From NCBI GenBank assembly GCA_038250235.1, contig JBBSCO010000019.1, positions 1 through 45,993 of the forward strand: 45,993 nt of DNA, given 5' to 3'. The first letter of the stretch is position 1, and each line of letters begins with the position of its first letter. Shown in pieces: positions 33,015 to 42,041 of this stretch. The position numbers and the translations under genes were made by a program. This stretch comes from JAAUTS01 sp038250235 (GTDB lineage Bacteria > Verrucomicrobiota > Verrucomicrobiia > Methylacidiphilales > JAAUTS01). The notes beneath the pieces are model-generated. The model searched no databases, was not told where the DNA came from, and worked only from the letters and a program-made list of their open reading frames with translations.

Positions 33015-34598
33015 ATGGCAGCACAACCTCCTCCCCTTCCGCTTACATCGGATTCCGACTTTTATCTTCCGGCCGATGCCTTCTTCTCCACCGCTTCCAA
33101 AGAAGCCCTGACCTACGACGACGTTTCATTGGCCACGAATTATTCCGATATTCTACCCAAACAATCCAGGCTGGAGATGGCGCTCTCTCCCTCCCTGACA
33201 CTACAGCTTCCCATCATATCTGCAGACATGGATACGGTCACGGAAGCCGATATGGCCATTGCCATGGCACTTAACGGCGGCCTGGGCCTCATCCATTATA
33301 ACATGTCGGAAAAAATGCAGATCAAGCAGGTGGCCCGGGTCAAAAACCACGTCCACGGCCTGATCCAGGATCCCATCACCGTCAGGCCCGATCAGGCCAT
33401 CGGCGATGTCCTGACACTGATCGAAGACAAGGATTTCAATTTCCGCACTTTCCCCGTAGTCAATGAACAGGGCGTTCTGGTCGGTTTGCTTTCAGGACGC
33501 GTGGTCAAACCCCGCTATGCCAACCACAGTGTCATCTCCGCTATGAGCCCCCGCTCGGAAGTCTTTACCATCAGGGAAAGTGATATCGCCGGGGATCCCG
33601 TCAAGGCTGCCGACCATTTTTTCAGCGCGCACATGGGAATTCATAAATTACTGGTGGTCGATGACCAGGATCGTCTCCGCGGACTCTTCACTCTCAGCGA
33701 TATCGAACGCATTACTGAAGAAGCCAGTTCCCATACCCGTCCGGCGCGCGACAGTGTTTTCAGGCTTCTGTGCGGTGCCGCCATTTCTCCGCCACGGAAT
33801 GCCAGTGGCGAACTGGACCGGGAGCGCACCCTGGGCCATGTCAGCCAATTGATTGAGGAAGGACTCGACGTGGTAGCTGTCTCCACCGCCCACGGTCACA
33901 GTCTGGGCGTCGGAGAAACCGTCAAACTCCTGCGCAGCCAATTTCCGGAGCTCACCATAATCGCCGGCAATGTGACCAGCGGCGAAGGCGTCGAATTTCT
34001 GGCCAAAGCGGGAGCAAACGCCATCAAGGTCGGCCAAGGCCCCGGATCCATCTGCACCACACGTATCGTTGCCGGAGTCGGCATCCCCCAACTGACGGCA
34101 CTCTACGTGGCATCCAAGGCGGCGACCAAACATGGGGTGGCTATTCTAGCCGACGGTGGTATTAACAAATCAGGAGATATGGTCAAAGCCCTCACCCTGG
34201 CCGATGCTGTTATCTGCGGCGGACTTTTAGCCGGCTGCAAGGAAGCTCCCGGAAAAATCATCGAAATCAACGGAAAACTGTTTAAAGAATATCGCGGCAT
34301 GGGCAGTTTGGAAGCCATGAAAGCAGGTTCCGCAGCAAGATATGGACACGAGAAAAAAGATTCCAACCGCAAAATCGCAGCCGAAGGTGTCGAGGCCCTG
34401 AAAGAAGTGTCAGGTTCCATTGACCAGACACTGGGGCAAATGGCCGGCGGGATCCAAAGCGGCATGGGCTACCTGGGAGCAAAGGATCTGAAAGAATTAA
34501 AACAAAAGGCCCGTTATATCCGCGTCAGTGCGGCAGGCCAGCGCGAGGCGGCACCCCACGATGTGATCGAAATCAAAACCAGCAAAGACAAGGATTAA
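33015..34598 (+). CDS. IMP dehydrogenase/GMP reductase family protein, divergent
   Basis: A 527-residue (beta/alpha)8 barrel with two CBS domains inserted at about 110-235, the GuaB layout. The catalytic loop GQGPGSICTTR carries Cys347, and LADGGINKSGD, EYRGMGSLEAM and the C-terminal AAGQREAAPHDV are family features. Three expected residues differ. The Arg and Tyr of the EGRVxYKG flap are Leu462 and Val465 (EGVEALKEVSG), and the Asp before TAHGHS is Ser290. Another place (ALTLADAVICGG) lacks one residue against the usual ALAAGADAVMLGS. It may be a GMP reductase (GuaB1-like) or an altered IMP dehydrogenase. ATG 33015 is preferred; GTG 32949 would add 22 residues. Confidence 0.85.
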   Translation: MAAQPPPLPLTSDSDFYLPADAFFSTASKEALTYDDVSLATNYSDILPKQSRLEMALSPSLTLQLPIISADMDTVTEADMAIAMALNGGLGLIHYNMSEKMQIKQVARVKNHVHGLIQDPITVRPDQAIGDVLTLIEDKDFNFRTFPVVNEQGVLVGLLSGRVVKPRYANHSVISAMSPRSEVFTIRESDIAGDPVKAADHFFSAHMGIHKLLVVDDQDRLRGLFTLSDIERITEEASSHTRPARDSVFRLLCGAAISPPRNASGELDRERTLGHVSQLIEEGLDVVAVSTAHGHSLGVGETVKLLRSQFPELTIIAGNVTSGEGVEFLAKAGANAIKVGQGPGSICTTRIVAGVGIPQLTALYVASKAATKHGVAILADGGINKSGDMVKALTLADAVICGGLLAGCKEAPGKIIEINGKLFKEYRGMGSLEAMKAGSAARYGHEKKDSNRKIAAEGVEALKEVSGSIDQTLGQMAGGIQSGMGYLGAKDLKELKQKARYIRVSAAGQREAAPHDVIEIKTSKDKD

Positions 34599-34667
34599 CG
34601 TTTTAACGGGATCAAAAAAAGCGGCCTCAAGCAAAAGTAGGCTCTGCACGGCGGCGCAACAACCCGA

Positions 34668-35375
34668 TCACTCAGCCAGTTGTTTGATTTTGTCGGCCAC
34701 TTCTTCTTTGACCACTGTCTCGTATTCCGGATAACTCTTCCACCACATGCGTCGCTCACTGAAATATTTATAAAGAGGTTTGGATGTTTTGAGCTTGTTC
34801 ATGAGCATGTCACGCTCAGCCAACATTTGCACCAGCTTTTGACCATCTGGGCGTTTCTGCATTTCCTCCATCACCTTACCCTGCAACTCCCCGAACAAGG
34901 CTGAATCATCGTTCACCAAGCTACCTTCACGTCCCACCCAATACTCCCCCGCCTGTAGTGCCTCAAATGTTTCGTCAAAGTAAGAAGCCACGCCGGCAAA
35001 AGAATCTCGGTCAATGTTTTTTTGTTTTTCAAAGAATTGTGCTGCACTTTGAGGGGTTTCCGACTGCATTCGCAGAAAAGTATACTCCCCTTTTTGAAGA
35101 CCAAATAACTTCTGGGCGGTTTCTTCCTGAATCGGATAAACCGTGTTCTCGATTTCCTGAATTCGCTTGAGGGCCTCTTCGTTATCCTTTTTGATCTGAA
35201 GCATGATTTTCTGGGGCTGCGGGGGAGGCGTTGGTTTGGAGGGGGCCGGCGGAGAAACAGTAGCAGGGGCACTAAAAGATCCACCTGTGGAACCGGGCTC
35301 GACTGTCGGCGTTTCCTGCGAGTGCGCTACCGAAAAGATCAGGCTAAAAACAACCAAGACAATCGGCAATCTCAT
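34668..35375 (-). CDS. secreted protein of unknown function, Pro-rich linker and helical domain
   Basis: Not recognised. The 235 residues start with a signal peptide (MRLPIVLVVFSLIFSVAHS, cleavage likely before QETPT), followed by a Ser/Pro/Thr-rich linker to about residue 55 and then long charged helices. There is no membrane anchor after the signal. It is 4 bp downstream of the next secreted unknown gene on the same strand, so the two form an operon and may act together in the periplasm. Confidence 0.65.
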   Translation of the reverse strand: MRLPIVLVVFSLIFSVAHSQETPTVEPGSTGGSFSAPATVSPPAPSKPTPPPQPQKIMLQIKKDNEEALKRIQEIENTVYPIQEETAQKLFGLQKGEYTFLRMQSETPQSAAQFFEKQKNIDRDSFAGVASYFDETFEALQAGEYWVGREGSLVNDDSALFGELQGKVMEEMQKRPDGQKLVQMLAERDMLMNKLKTSKPLYKYFSERRMWWKSYPEYETVVKEEVADKIKQLAE

Positions 35376-35379
35376 GTTG

Positions 35380-35910
35380 TTAATTCAGTTTCCCCAAGGA
35401 AGAGGTGTAAAAACTCAAATGCTGACGGATGATGCGAATAAGATCCTTTTGATCAGAGTCACTTGTGTAGATCATTCCAAGTTGTTTCTGAAGTTCGCCG
35501 ACAGTCTGCATGACCTGGGATTTCCCTTTGCCGAATCCATCCTCCGGATCTAGTTTCCTCAGATCGTCCTGGATTTTTTGCAGTCTTTTTTGGTCTGATT
35601 CTTTGAGCGACTCCCGCTCAGTCATCGCATCCCGGCGCTTGAGCGCATCTTCACGTCTGGAACCGGCATTTTTGGAGCGATGAAGGTTACCCAGGTCCCC
35701 TGCCTGTCCGATCACGGCCTGCATCATCTTTTGGGATTCGGGCTCCAACATCAAAGTGGAAAGAAGGCGCATGTTCCTTATAAATTTTTCTGAAACCTCG
35801 GAGAAACCGATCTCCCCGGCTTTGACGTTCGCGTCCAGACCCTGGGCGGGTAGGGTTAAGACAGATAATGGCAGAGCCAGAAACAAGGCGCCTAGATAAA
35901 ATCTCTTCAT
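35380..35910 (-). CDS. secreted coiled-coil-like protein of unknown function
   Basis: Not recognised. From the ATG at 35910 the 176 residues begin with a signal peptide (MKRFYLGALFLALPLSVLTLPAQG). Helices follow rich in Lys, Arg, Glu and Gln, notably SRREDALKRRDAMTER and KRLQKIQDDLRKLDPED, suggesting a coiled coil. An upstream ATG at 36024 lies inside miaA and would hide the signal, so it is rejected. The gene follows miaA by 31 bp and precedes the other secreted unknown by 4 bp. Confidence 0.65.
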   Translation of the reverse strand: MKRFYLGALFLALPLSVLTLPAQGLDANVKAGEIGFSEVSEKFIRNMRLLSTLMLEPESQKMMQAVIGQAGDLGNLHRSKNAGSRREDALKRRDAMTERESLKESDQKRLQKIQDDLRKLDPEDGFGKGKSQVMQTVGELQKQLGMIYTSDSDQKDLIRIIRQHLSFYTSSLGKLN

Positions 35911-35941
35911 AGTTATAAATCCTATACTGCTATAATCATAA

Positions 35942-36847
35942 TTACGATTTACCCCCTTTGTCAATGTCCTGTAACAAAGTCTCTGTGCCGCGTGCGGGAT
36001 CCAAAATCTCGAGGTTTTCTTCACGGCGAAACCAAGTCAGTTGCCGCCGAGCGTACTGCCAGGTGCTGATCCGGATGCTTTCCATGCATTCCTCCTCTGT
36101 CAGGTTTCCTGATAAAAAAGCACAAATCTGGGAATAGCCCAGAGCCTGCGCTGATTGACTTGCGGACCAGCCCACCTGTTGCGACAAGCGTTGCACTTCT
36201 TCCTTCCATCCTGCTCTCCACATGTCGTCAATCCGGTTCCGGATACGGTTTTTCAACGCATCAGGATCCGGCTGAAGAAAATAAGCGCGGCCATGGGTGA
36301 TCAATCCACGGCCCTTGATTTGATGCCAGGAAGAAAGTGGTTTTCCTGTTTGTTTGGCCACAGCCAAAGCGCGGATCATCCGGCGGTGGTTGTTCATATC
36401 TGCCCCGGCAGACCAGACAGGATCCAGCCTGAGAATCTCCTTCTGTAGTTGTTCCAAGGTCCAGAGAGAAAGTTCTGCGACAAGTGCTGGATCCGATTGA
36501 GGAGCCGGGGACAATCCGTGCCGAAGAGCCCTGAAATAAAGCCCCGTGCCGCCGACCCAGACCTGGGGGAGGCTCCTTGTGGTAGCATCTGCCAATACAC
36601 CATCCGCATAGTTGAGATAATCCGCCACGCTGAAAGATTCCAAAGGATCGACAAGATCCAGAAGTTGATGGGGTATGCCACACCTTTCCGATATCGCGGT
36701 TTTTCCCGTGCCAATATCGAGATTACGGTAAATCTGAAAGGCATCCATCGAGCAAATTTCAGCACCCAGCCTCGCTGCAACTTGGAGCGCAAGCCCTGAC
36801 TTGCCTGAAGCTGTTGGGCCCACGATAAAAATGACTGGCGGTTTCAC
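35942..36847 (-). CDS. miaA: tRNA dimethylallyltransferase MiaA
   Basis: MiaA adds a dimethylallyl group to A37 of tRNAs reading UNN codons. The 301-residue protein has the P-loop GPTASGKS at 10-17, SMDAFQIYRNLDIGTGK (substrate and catalytic Asp region), VGGTGLYFRAL, and the late STWQYARRQLTWFRR signature. The usual DSxQxY is D-AFQIY here, a common variant. It lies 37 bp downstream of the uvrD-like gene on the same strand and upstream of the two secreted unknowns, so it may head or be part of that transcript. Confidence 0.93.
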   Translation of the reverse strand: MKPPVIFIVGPTASGKSGLALQVAARLGAEICSMDAFQIYRNLDIGTGKTAISERCGIPHQLLDLVDPLESFSVADYLNYADGVLADATTRSLPQVWVGGTGLYFRALRHGLSPAPQSDPALVAELSLWTLEQLQKEILRLDPVWSAGADMNNHRRMIRALAVAKQTGKPLSSWHQIKGRGLITHGRAYFLQPDPDALKNRIRNRIDDMWRAGWKEEVQRLSQQVGWSASQSAQALGYSQICAFLSGNLTEEECMESIRISTWQYARRQLTWFRREENLEILDPARGTETLLQDIDKGGKS

Positions 36848-36884
36848 TGAGCAGCGTTCTGTCCTGATGCTGAACCCACTCTAA

Positions 36885-38861
36885 TTATCCATCCCACGGC
36901 ATTTCCGAACGTATCGTCCAGACGTTACATAATTCGCGGGGAAAATCCGAAAGAAATCGGGACGGCTTCTGCCAAGTGTCCCCATAACCCGCACCTGATC
37001 GTACCTGGGGATGAGTCAGGTATAACTCATCCTGCGCCCTCGTCACCGCCACATAAAAAAGTCTCCGTTCCTCTTCCTCCCCCTCTTCTGTCTCGGATGA
37101 GCGACTGGAAGGAAACATGCCATCGCACAACATCACAACAAAAACGACCTTCCACTCCAATCCTTTGGCCTGGTGAATGGAACTCAATTTGACACTTTCA
37201 TCATCCGTAACCACACCGGACTCGGCATCCGCATCCATGTTGGTCATGAGTGAAAGCTGGGCCAGGAATTCGGCTGTATCAGGGAACCCGGATGAAAATT
37301 GCACCAATTGATGGATATCCTCCAGACGATTTTCGTAATTCGGGTACTTTGCCTTGAGATAATCCTCGTAGACCGCGTCGAGAACCAGCTTGATTCTTTT
37401 ACCCGGAGTCAGATCCTTACCCACGACCAGCTGCCCGTGGGTATCCGCCCATTGCAACCAAGCTTTCTGCGCTTTAGCAGGGACTTTGCAGTGGGTCATG
37501 TCCAAGGATGATGAAACATCCTGCCAAAGTTTGTGGGCTGTGCGGGCACCGATGCCAGGCAGCATCAGGGCAATGCGCTTGAAGGCAACTTCATCCCGCA
37601 TGTTGAGCGAGAACTTCAGATAGGCTGCAATATCCTTGATATGAGCCTGCTCGAAAAAGCGCAGACCGGAGGTGATCTGGAAAGGAATATTGCGGCGGGT
37701 CAATTCCATCTGGATTTCCATCGAGTGGAAATGAGAACGGTAAAGCACCGCCATATCCTTCAATTCGATCCCCTCATCGCGCAACTCCAGAAGCCGCTGG
37801 GCCACAAACATTGCCTGCTGGCGGCTATCGTCCAAGGCAACCAAGGCGGGTTTAACTCCCGTGCTGCGGACGGGGCGAAGCTCCTTGGGAAACTGGCGGG
37901 TATTCTGCGAAATAGCGCTGTTGGCCAACTGCAGGATCTCGGGAATACTGCGGTAGTTGGTTTCAATCCGGATCACGCGGGAGCCTTCGTGCCGGTCCGG
38001 AAACTTCATGATGTTTTCGAAGTTTGCCCCGCGCCAGGAGTAGATGCTCTGGGCGTCGTCTCCCACCACCATTATCTGATGATGTAAACCGCCGAGAAGA
38101 TCCACCAAGTCGGATTGGACCTTGTTCGTATCCTGATATTCATCCACGAGGATATGCTGGAAGCGATTCTGGTATTTCAGGCGTATGTCCTCGTGCTCCA
38201 GGAGAAGACGCAGGGTCAGGGTAAGGAGGTCGTCATAGTCCACCGCATTGACACGCTTCTTCCTATCGCGGTAAGCCTGCGACATGGAGGAAATCTGGGG
38301 TTCGTACTCCGAGAAATAATCGTAACTTTCCGATAGGATACCGGTAATATTCTTCTCCTTGTTGGCCGATAGACTGAAGATGTCCATCAGGACGTCGGCC
38401 TTGGGAAAACGTTTGTCCTTCTGGTCGATATCGGAATCGCTGAGGCAGGCAGCCACAAGGTCTTTCGCGTCCTCGCGGTCGAGAATGGAAAAGCCCTTGT
38501 CGAGTCCTAGGAGGTCGGCATGACGGCGTAGGATTCGGTGCCCGATATGGTGGAAGGTCCCTCCCCAGAGCCGTGAAATATCCTGTGGCAGGAGATCCCC
38601 GACCCGTCTTAACATTTCCTTCGCGGCCTTGTTGGTGAAGGTCAACAGCAGGATTTCCTCGGGACTGACACCATGCTCCATCAAGTAGGCCACGCGATAG
38701 GTCAGGGTCCGGGTCTTGCCACTGCCCGCGCCGGCGATGACAAGAATGGGACCCGGCTTGGCCGTGACAGCCTCGAGTTGCTGCTCGTTGAGCAGTGCGG
38801 CATAGTCAATCTGCGGCTTGGGAGGGCCGGAGTGAGACTTTAATGTGTAAGAGACTGACAT
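36885..38861 (-). CDS. UvrD/PcrA-type superfamily 1 DNA helicase
   Basis: A 3'-5' DNA helicase of 658 residues. Motifs are Q-motif LNEQQLEAV, Walker A GAGSGKT at 44-50, DEYQDTN, GDDAQSIYSWRGA, IETNYRS, SSIHQAKGLEWKVVF and YVAVTRAQDELYL. It is shorter than UvrD or PcrA (about 720-750) and ends soon after the last helicase motif, lacking the C-terminal tail that contacts RNA polymerase or MutL in those proteins. The start overlaps the end of hisA by 22 bp. Rep-like function is an alternative. Confidence 0.9.
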   Translation of the reverse strand: MSVSYTLKSHSGPPKPQIDYAALLNEQQLEAVTAKPGPILVIAGAGSGKTRTLTYRVAYLMEHGVSPEEILLLTFTNKAAKEMLRRVGDLLPQDISRLWGGTFHHIGHRILRRHADLLGLDKGFSILDREDAKDLVAACLSDSDIDQKDKRFPKADVLMDIFSLSANKEKNITGILSESYDYFSEYEPQISSMSQAYRDRKKRVNAVDYDDLLTLTLRLLLEHEDIRLKYQNRFQHILVDEYQDTNKVQSDLVDLLGGLHHQIMVVGDDAQSIYSWRGANFENIMKFPDRHEGSRVIRIETNYRSIPEILQLANSAISQNTRQFPKELRPVRSTGVKPALVALDDSRQQAMFVAQRLLELRDEGIELKDMAVLYRSHFHSMEIQMELTRRNIPFQITSGLRFFEQAHIKDIAAYLKFSLNMRDEVAFKRIALMLPGIGARTAHKLWQDVSSSLDMTHCKVPAKAQKAWLQWADTHGQLVVGKDLTPGKRIKLVLDAVYEDYLKAKYPNYENRLEDIHQLVQFSSGFPDTAEFLAQLSLMTNMDADAESGVVTDDESVKLSSIHQAKGLEWKVVFVVMLCDGMFPSSRSSETEEGEEEERRLFYVAVTRAQDELYLTHPQVRSGAGYGDTWQKPSRFLSDFPRELCNVWTIRSEMPWDG

Positions 38862-39562
38862 TCGCGTAAATCTATTTTTTTGTCGTAGAGGGCCTTGCCT
38901 ATGATAGCACCATAAAGGCCCGGGATCTTTGAAAGATTGCGGATGTCATCAACACAGGAAACACCTCCCGAGGCCACGATACCGGCGGGCACGGCACGCA
39001 CCATGGCTTCCTGGGCCTTGAGATTGGGTCCGGCCATCATGCCGTCGGTGGATATATCGGTGTAGATGATCGTCTGCACCCCGAGATCGCTGACGGCTTT
39101 AGCCAGATCAAAGGCATCCCAGTTGGAAATCTCAACCCAGCCTTTGATGGCGACTTTTCCGTCCTTGGCATCGATACCAACGGCGATCTTGTCTCCCCCG
39201 AAACTCTGGACCGCTTCTTTAACAAAATCCAGGGACTCACATGCCTTGCTACCGATGATGGCGCGGGAAACTCCTGCTTTCATTGCGAGTTCAATGGAGG
39301 CCATATCCCGCATTCCTCCACCCACTTCGCAGGGAATGGTCAGGGCAGAACAAATTGCACGGATCGATTCAAGGTTGGCCAGCTTCCCAGTAAAGGCCGC
39401 GTCGAGATCCACAACATGCAGGTAATCCCCCCCTTCCATTTCCCATTTCCGGGCAAAGGCCACAGGATCGTCAGCGTAGACCGTCTTTTGATCAGCCCTG
39501 CCTTGCAGCAAACGGACGACTTGTCCTCCCATCAGATCTATGGCCGGCAAAATCAACATCAT
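38840..39562 (-). CDS. hisA: HisA, phosphoribosylformimino-AICAR isomerase
   Basis: HisA isomerises ProFAR to PRFAR in histidine synthesis, a (beta/alpha)8 barrel. The 240 residues include ILPAIDLMGGQVVRL with catalytic Asp9, the second-half VGIDAKDGKVAIKGW, and IYTDISTDGMMAGPN. All expected residues are visible. The other his genes are not present nearby, so the gene is separate from a his operon. It overlaps the helicase start by 22 bp. It is divergent from phrB across 84 bp. Confidence 0.93.
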   Translation of the reverse strand: MMLILPAIDLMGGQVVRLLQGRADQKTVYADDPVAFARKWEMEGGDYLHVVDLDAAFTGKLANLESIRAICSALTIPCEVGGGMRDMASIELAMKAGVSRAIIGSKACESLDFVKEAVQSFGGDKIAVGIDAKDGKVAIKGWVEISNWDAFDLAKAVSDLGVQTIIYTDISTDGMMAGPNLKAQEAMVRAVPAGIVASGGVSCVDDIRNLSKIPGLYGAIIGKALYDKKIDLRECQSLTH

Positions 39563-39646
39563 CCCGTCCTAGCCTGCTTAAATGACATCGCAAGAGCGGA
39601 ATCAAGCAGCAGGTTTATTTCGGCAAAAAGAATGGTATCTTTACCC

Positions 39647-41188
39647 ATGAAAGTTTATTGGATTCTGGGAGATCAGTTGCTGAAGAATCATCCGGCTTTT
39701 ACACGAGCCGCCAAGGGTGACGTGATCCTGTTCGTCGAATCCACAGCCCGCGCCGGGCATCTGCGTTACCACCAACATAAGCTGGTACTACTTTATAGTG
39801 CCATGCGGCATTACGCACAGGATCTGAAAAAAAACGGCTTTCAGGTCCTTTATCATCATATCGAGAACGGTGCCGGGGATTACCTTTCTGCACTAAAACT
39901 TTTTGTCGACAGGGAAAAACCGGAATCCTTGGTGGTGATGGCTCCCAACGAATGGGAAATGCAGGCTCTACTCCCGAAGCTGTCGCAAAAGCTGGGCTTA
40001 CCGGTGGAGATTTTACCGAACGAACAATTCCTTGTCTCACGCGAGGATTTTAAAAATTGGGCGGGCGATAAACGAAGCCTGTTAATGGCGCACCACTATC
40101 AGTTCCAGCGCAAACGCCTGAACCTCTTGATTGATTCGCAGGGAAAACCGGAGGGTGGCTCCTGGAGTTTTGACTCTGAAAACCGGTCAACAGCGTCTGA
40201 ATTCCTTAAAAGCCACCAAACCCCTCCCCCCCTTCCACACCCGGAACACGACCCGATCACGCGGGATGTCATCAACCTGGTCAAAAAGAACTGGGCAGAT
40301 CATCCCGGAGATGCGGAAAACTTCTGGCTGCCGGTCACACGTGAAGAAGCCCTGCGCTGGCTCGATCATTTCATACGGAAGAAACTGTCCGGGTTCGGTC
40401 CCTTTGAAGATGCCATGATTTCGGGCCAGAATACGCTTTATCATTCCGTTCTTTCTCCCCTGCTGAATATCGGACTGTTGACACCCATGGAATGTATCGC
40501 AGCCGCTCTGGCGGAGTATGAAAAAGGTAAAGCACCTTTGGCTTCAGTCGAAGGATTCATCCGTCAGATCGTTGGATGGAGAGAGTTCATCAACGGGATT
40601 TACTGGTTGAAGATGCCCGGATATCGCGATGAGAATTTTCTTCAGGCATCCCGTCCCCTGCCTCCATGGATCCATAGCGGGGAAACCGATATGAACTGTC
40701 TTCATCAATGCATCAAGCAGGTCAATGCCAGCGGATACAACCATCACATCCAAAGGCTGATGGTTCTGGGAAATTTCTTTATGCTCAGCGGCTGCGAACC
40801 CAAAGCTGTTCTGCGTTGGTATATGGAAATGTATGTGGATGCCTATGATTGGGTGATGCAACCGAATGTGCTTGGTATGATTCTTTATGCGGATGGGGGC
40901 TTTATTGCCACCAAACCCTACGTTGCGGGCAGCGGTTATATCTCCAAGATGAGCAATTACTGCCAAGGCTGCCGCTACAAGCCGGATATCAAGACGGGTC
41001 CGGAGGCCTGCCCCTTCAATTATCTGTACTGGTCTTTTTTCGACTTACATGGGGGAAAATTCAAAAAGAATCCCAGGGTCGGGATGATGCTGAGAACCTG
41101 GGAGAAAAAAAGTCCTGAAGATAAACTCAGCATTCGGGATTCAAGCGACGCCTTTTTTGCCGCTCATTTCCCAACCCAGACCAGTTGA
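39647..41188 (+). CDS. phrB: FeS-containing bacterial (6-4) photolyase, PhrB/CryB type
   Basis: A light-driven DNA repair flavoprotein of the prokaryotic 6-4 photolyase class, which carries FAD and a [4Fe-4S] cluster. The 513 residues align along their length with Agrobacterium PhrB from memory. Examples are YWILGDQL, GHLRYHQHKLVLLYSAMRH, the FAD-site VEGFIRQIVGWREFINGIYW, YNHHIQRLMVLGNF and FADGG-like YADGGFIATKPYVAGSGY. All four cluster cysteines are present: one in TDMNC (about 351), then C439, C442 and C455. The longer frame from 39416 is not credible. ATG at 39632 is an alternative start five codons earlier. Confidence 0.93.
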   Translation: MKVYWILGDQLLKNHPAFTRAAKGDVILFVESTARAGHLRYHQHKLVLLYSAMRHYAQDLKKNGFQVLYHHIENGAGDYLSALKLFVDREKPESLVVMAPNEWEMQALLPKLSQKLGLPVEILPNEQFLVSREDFKNWAGDKRSLLMAHHYQFQRKRLNLLIDSQGKPEGGSWSFDSENRSTASEFLKSHQTPPPLPHPEHDPITRDVINLVKKNWADHPGDAENFWLPVTREEALRWLDHFIRKKLSGFGPFEDAMISGQNTLYHSVLSPLLNIGLLTPMECIAAALAEYEKGKAPLASVEGFIRQIVGWREFINGIYWLKMPGYRDENFLQASRPLPPWIHSGETDMNCLHQCIKQVNASGYNHHIQRLMVLGNFFMLSGCEPKAVLRWYMEMYVDAYDWVMQPNVLGMILYADGGFIATKPYVAGSGYISKMSNYCQGCRYKPDIKTGPEACPFNYLYWSFFDLHGGKFKKNPRVGMMLRTWEKKSPEDKLSIRDSSDAFFAAHFPTQTS

Positions 41189-41191
41189 AGA

Positions 41192-41980
41192 TCAATTAAC
41201 GACCAGCTTGGGATCGGCCTTGCGGAGGGCGTCCGCCTTGGCTTGGGCTGCATCAGCACGTTTTTTGGGCTCGTAATAGAGGGACGCGACTTTCACGTAG
41301 GCTTCCAAAGCCTGCTGCTTGTCTCCTTTTTTCTCGTAGACCTGGGCTTTGACATAAAATACGTGGTTCAGAATACGCAGGGTTTTACGATCCGGAATGG
41401 CATTCGTGTTGATGGCTTTTTCGATTTCATCCAGAAGGGCCATGGCTTCATCCGTTTTGTCCCGGGTCAGGAGTATGGTCGCTTTTCCCACCATTCCCTT
41501 GTAACGAAAAACACTGTTTGGATAGGATTGGATGATTTTATCGCAAATTTGTTCGCTTTCAAAGGTCTTACCCGTGGCAGCCAAGGCCTCGGCCAGATAC
41601 CCAGCCGCATCAGCCACCCAAGGGACATCCAAACCCAGAAACTTGGTGGTCAGGGGCTGCAGCAATTCGATGCCTTTAGCGTGGTTTTCCTCCAAAACGG
41701 CTGTAACACCCTGCGCATATTCCGGCCTTTCCGCCACTTCCACCGACTCAATATTGGCCTTGGGGTAAGGAATCGTGCCCTTTTCGAATTTGATGGTCAC
41801 ATTACCAGCCGCATCAACCCCTTGAATTTCTCCTTGCACCGGAGGGCCTTGTCGGAGAATGATTTTGTCTTGGGCTTGAGAGAACCCTGCCATCAGCAGG
41901 TATGCCATGCATACCGAAGAGGTCAGGGATATCGAATGTCCGAAACGATAATTAAATGATGATGCAAAATGAGAATTCAT
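41192..41980 (-). CDS. secreted repeat protein, TPR-like
   Basis: An exported protein of 262 residues. The ATG at 41980 has GGAG eight bases upstream and is followed by a signal-like hydrophobic stretch (SVCMAYLLMAGFSQAQ). A longer frame from 42097 lacks these. After a small beta domain (VQGEIQGVDAAGNVTIKFEKG) the rest is helical, with pairs of helices such as KGIELLQPLTTKFLGL, EALAATGKTFESEQICDKII and VKAQVYEKKGDKQQALEAYV that look like tetratricopeptide repeats. It is convergent with phrB, 3 bp apart. The binding partner is unknown. Confidence 0.7.
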   Translation of the reverse strand: MNSHFASSFNYRFGHSISLTSSVCMAYLLMAGFSQAQDKIILRQGPPVQGEIQGVDAAGNVTIKFEKGTIPYPKANIESVEVAERPEYAQGVTAVLEENHAKGIELLQPLTTKFLGLDVPWVADAAGYLAEALAATGKTFESEQICDKIIQSYPNSVFRYKGMVGKATILLTRDKTDEAMALLDEIEKAINTNAIPDRKTLRILNHVFYVKAQVYEKKGDKQQALEAYVKVASLYYEPKKRADAAQAKADALRKADPKLVVN

Positions 41981-42041
41981 AGACCAATCTCCTTGTGCAT
42001 TAAATAATAGCAAACAACAACAAAAAATCACGTCCTTCTTT

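Noticed and set aside
39416..39646. Extended N-terminus of the photolyase
   Set aside because: It would overlap the divergent hisA start, and the photolyase family begins at the ILGDQL motif near 39647.
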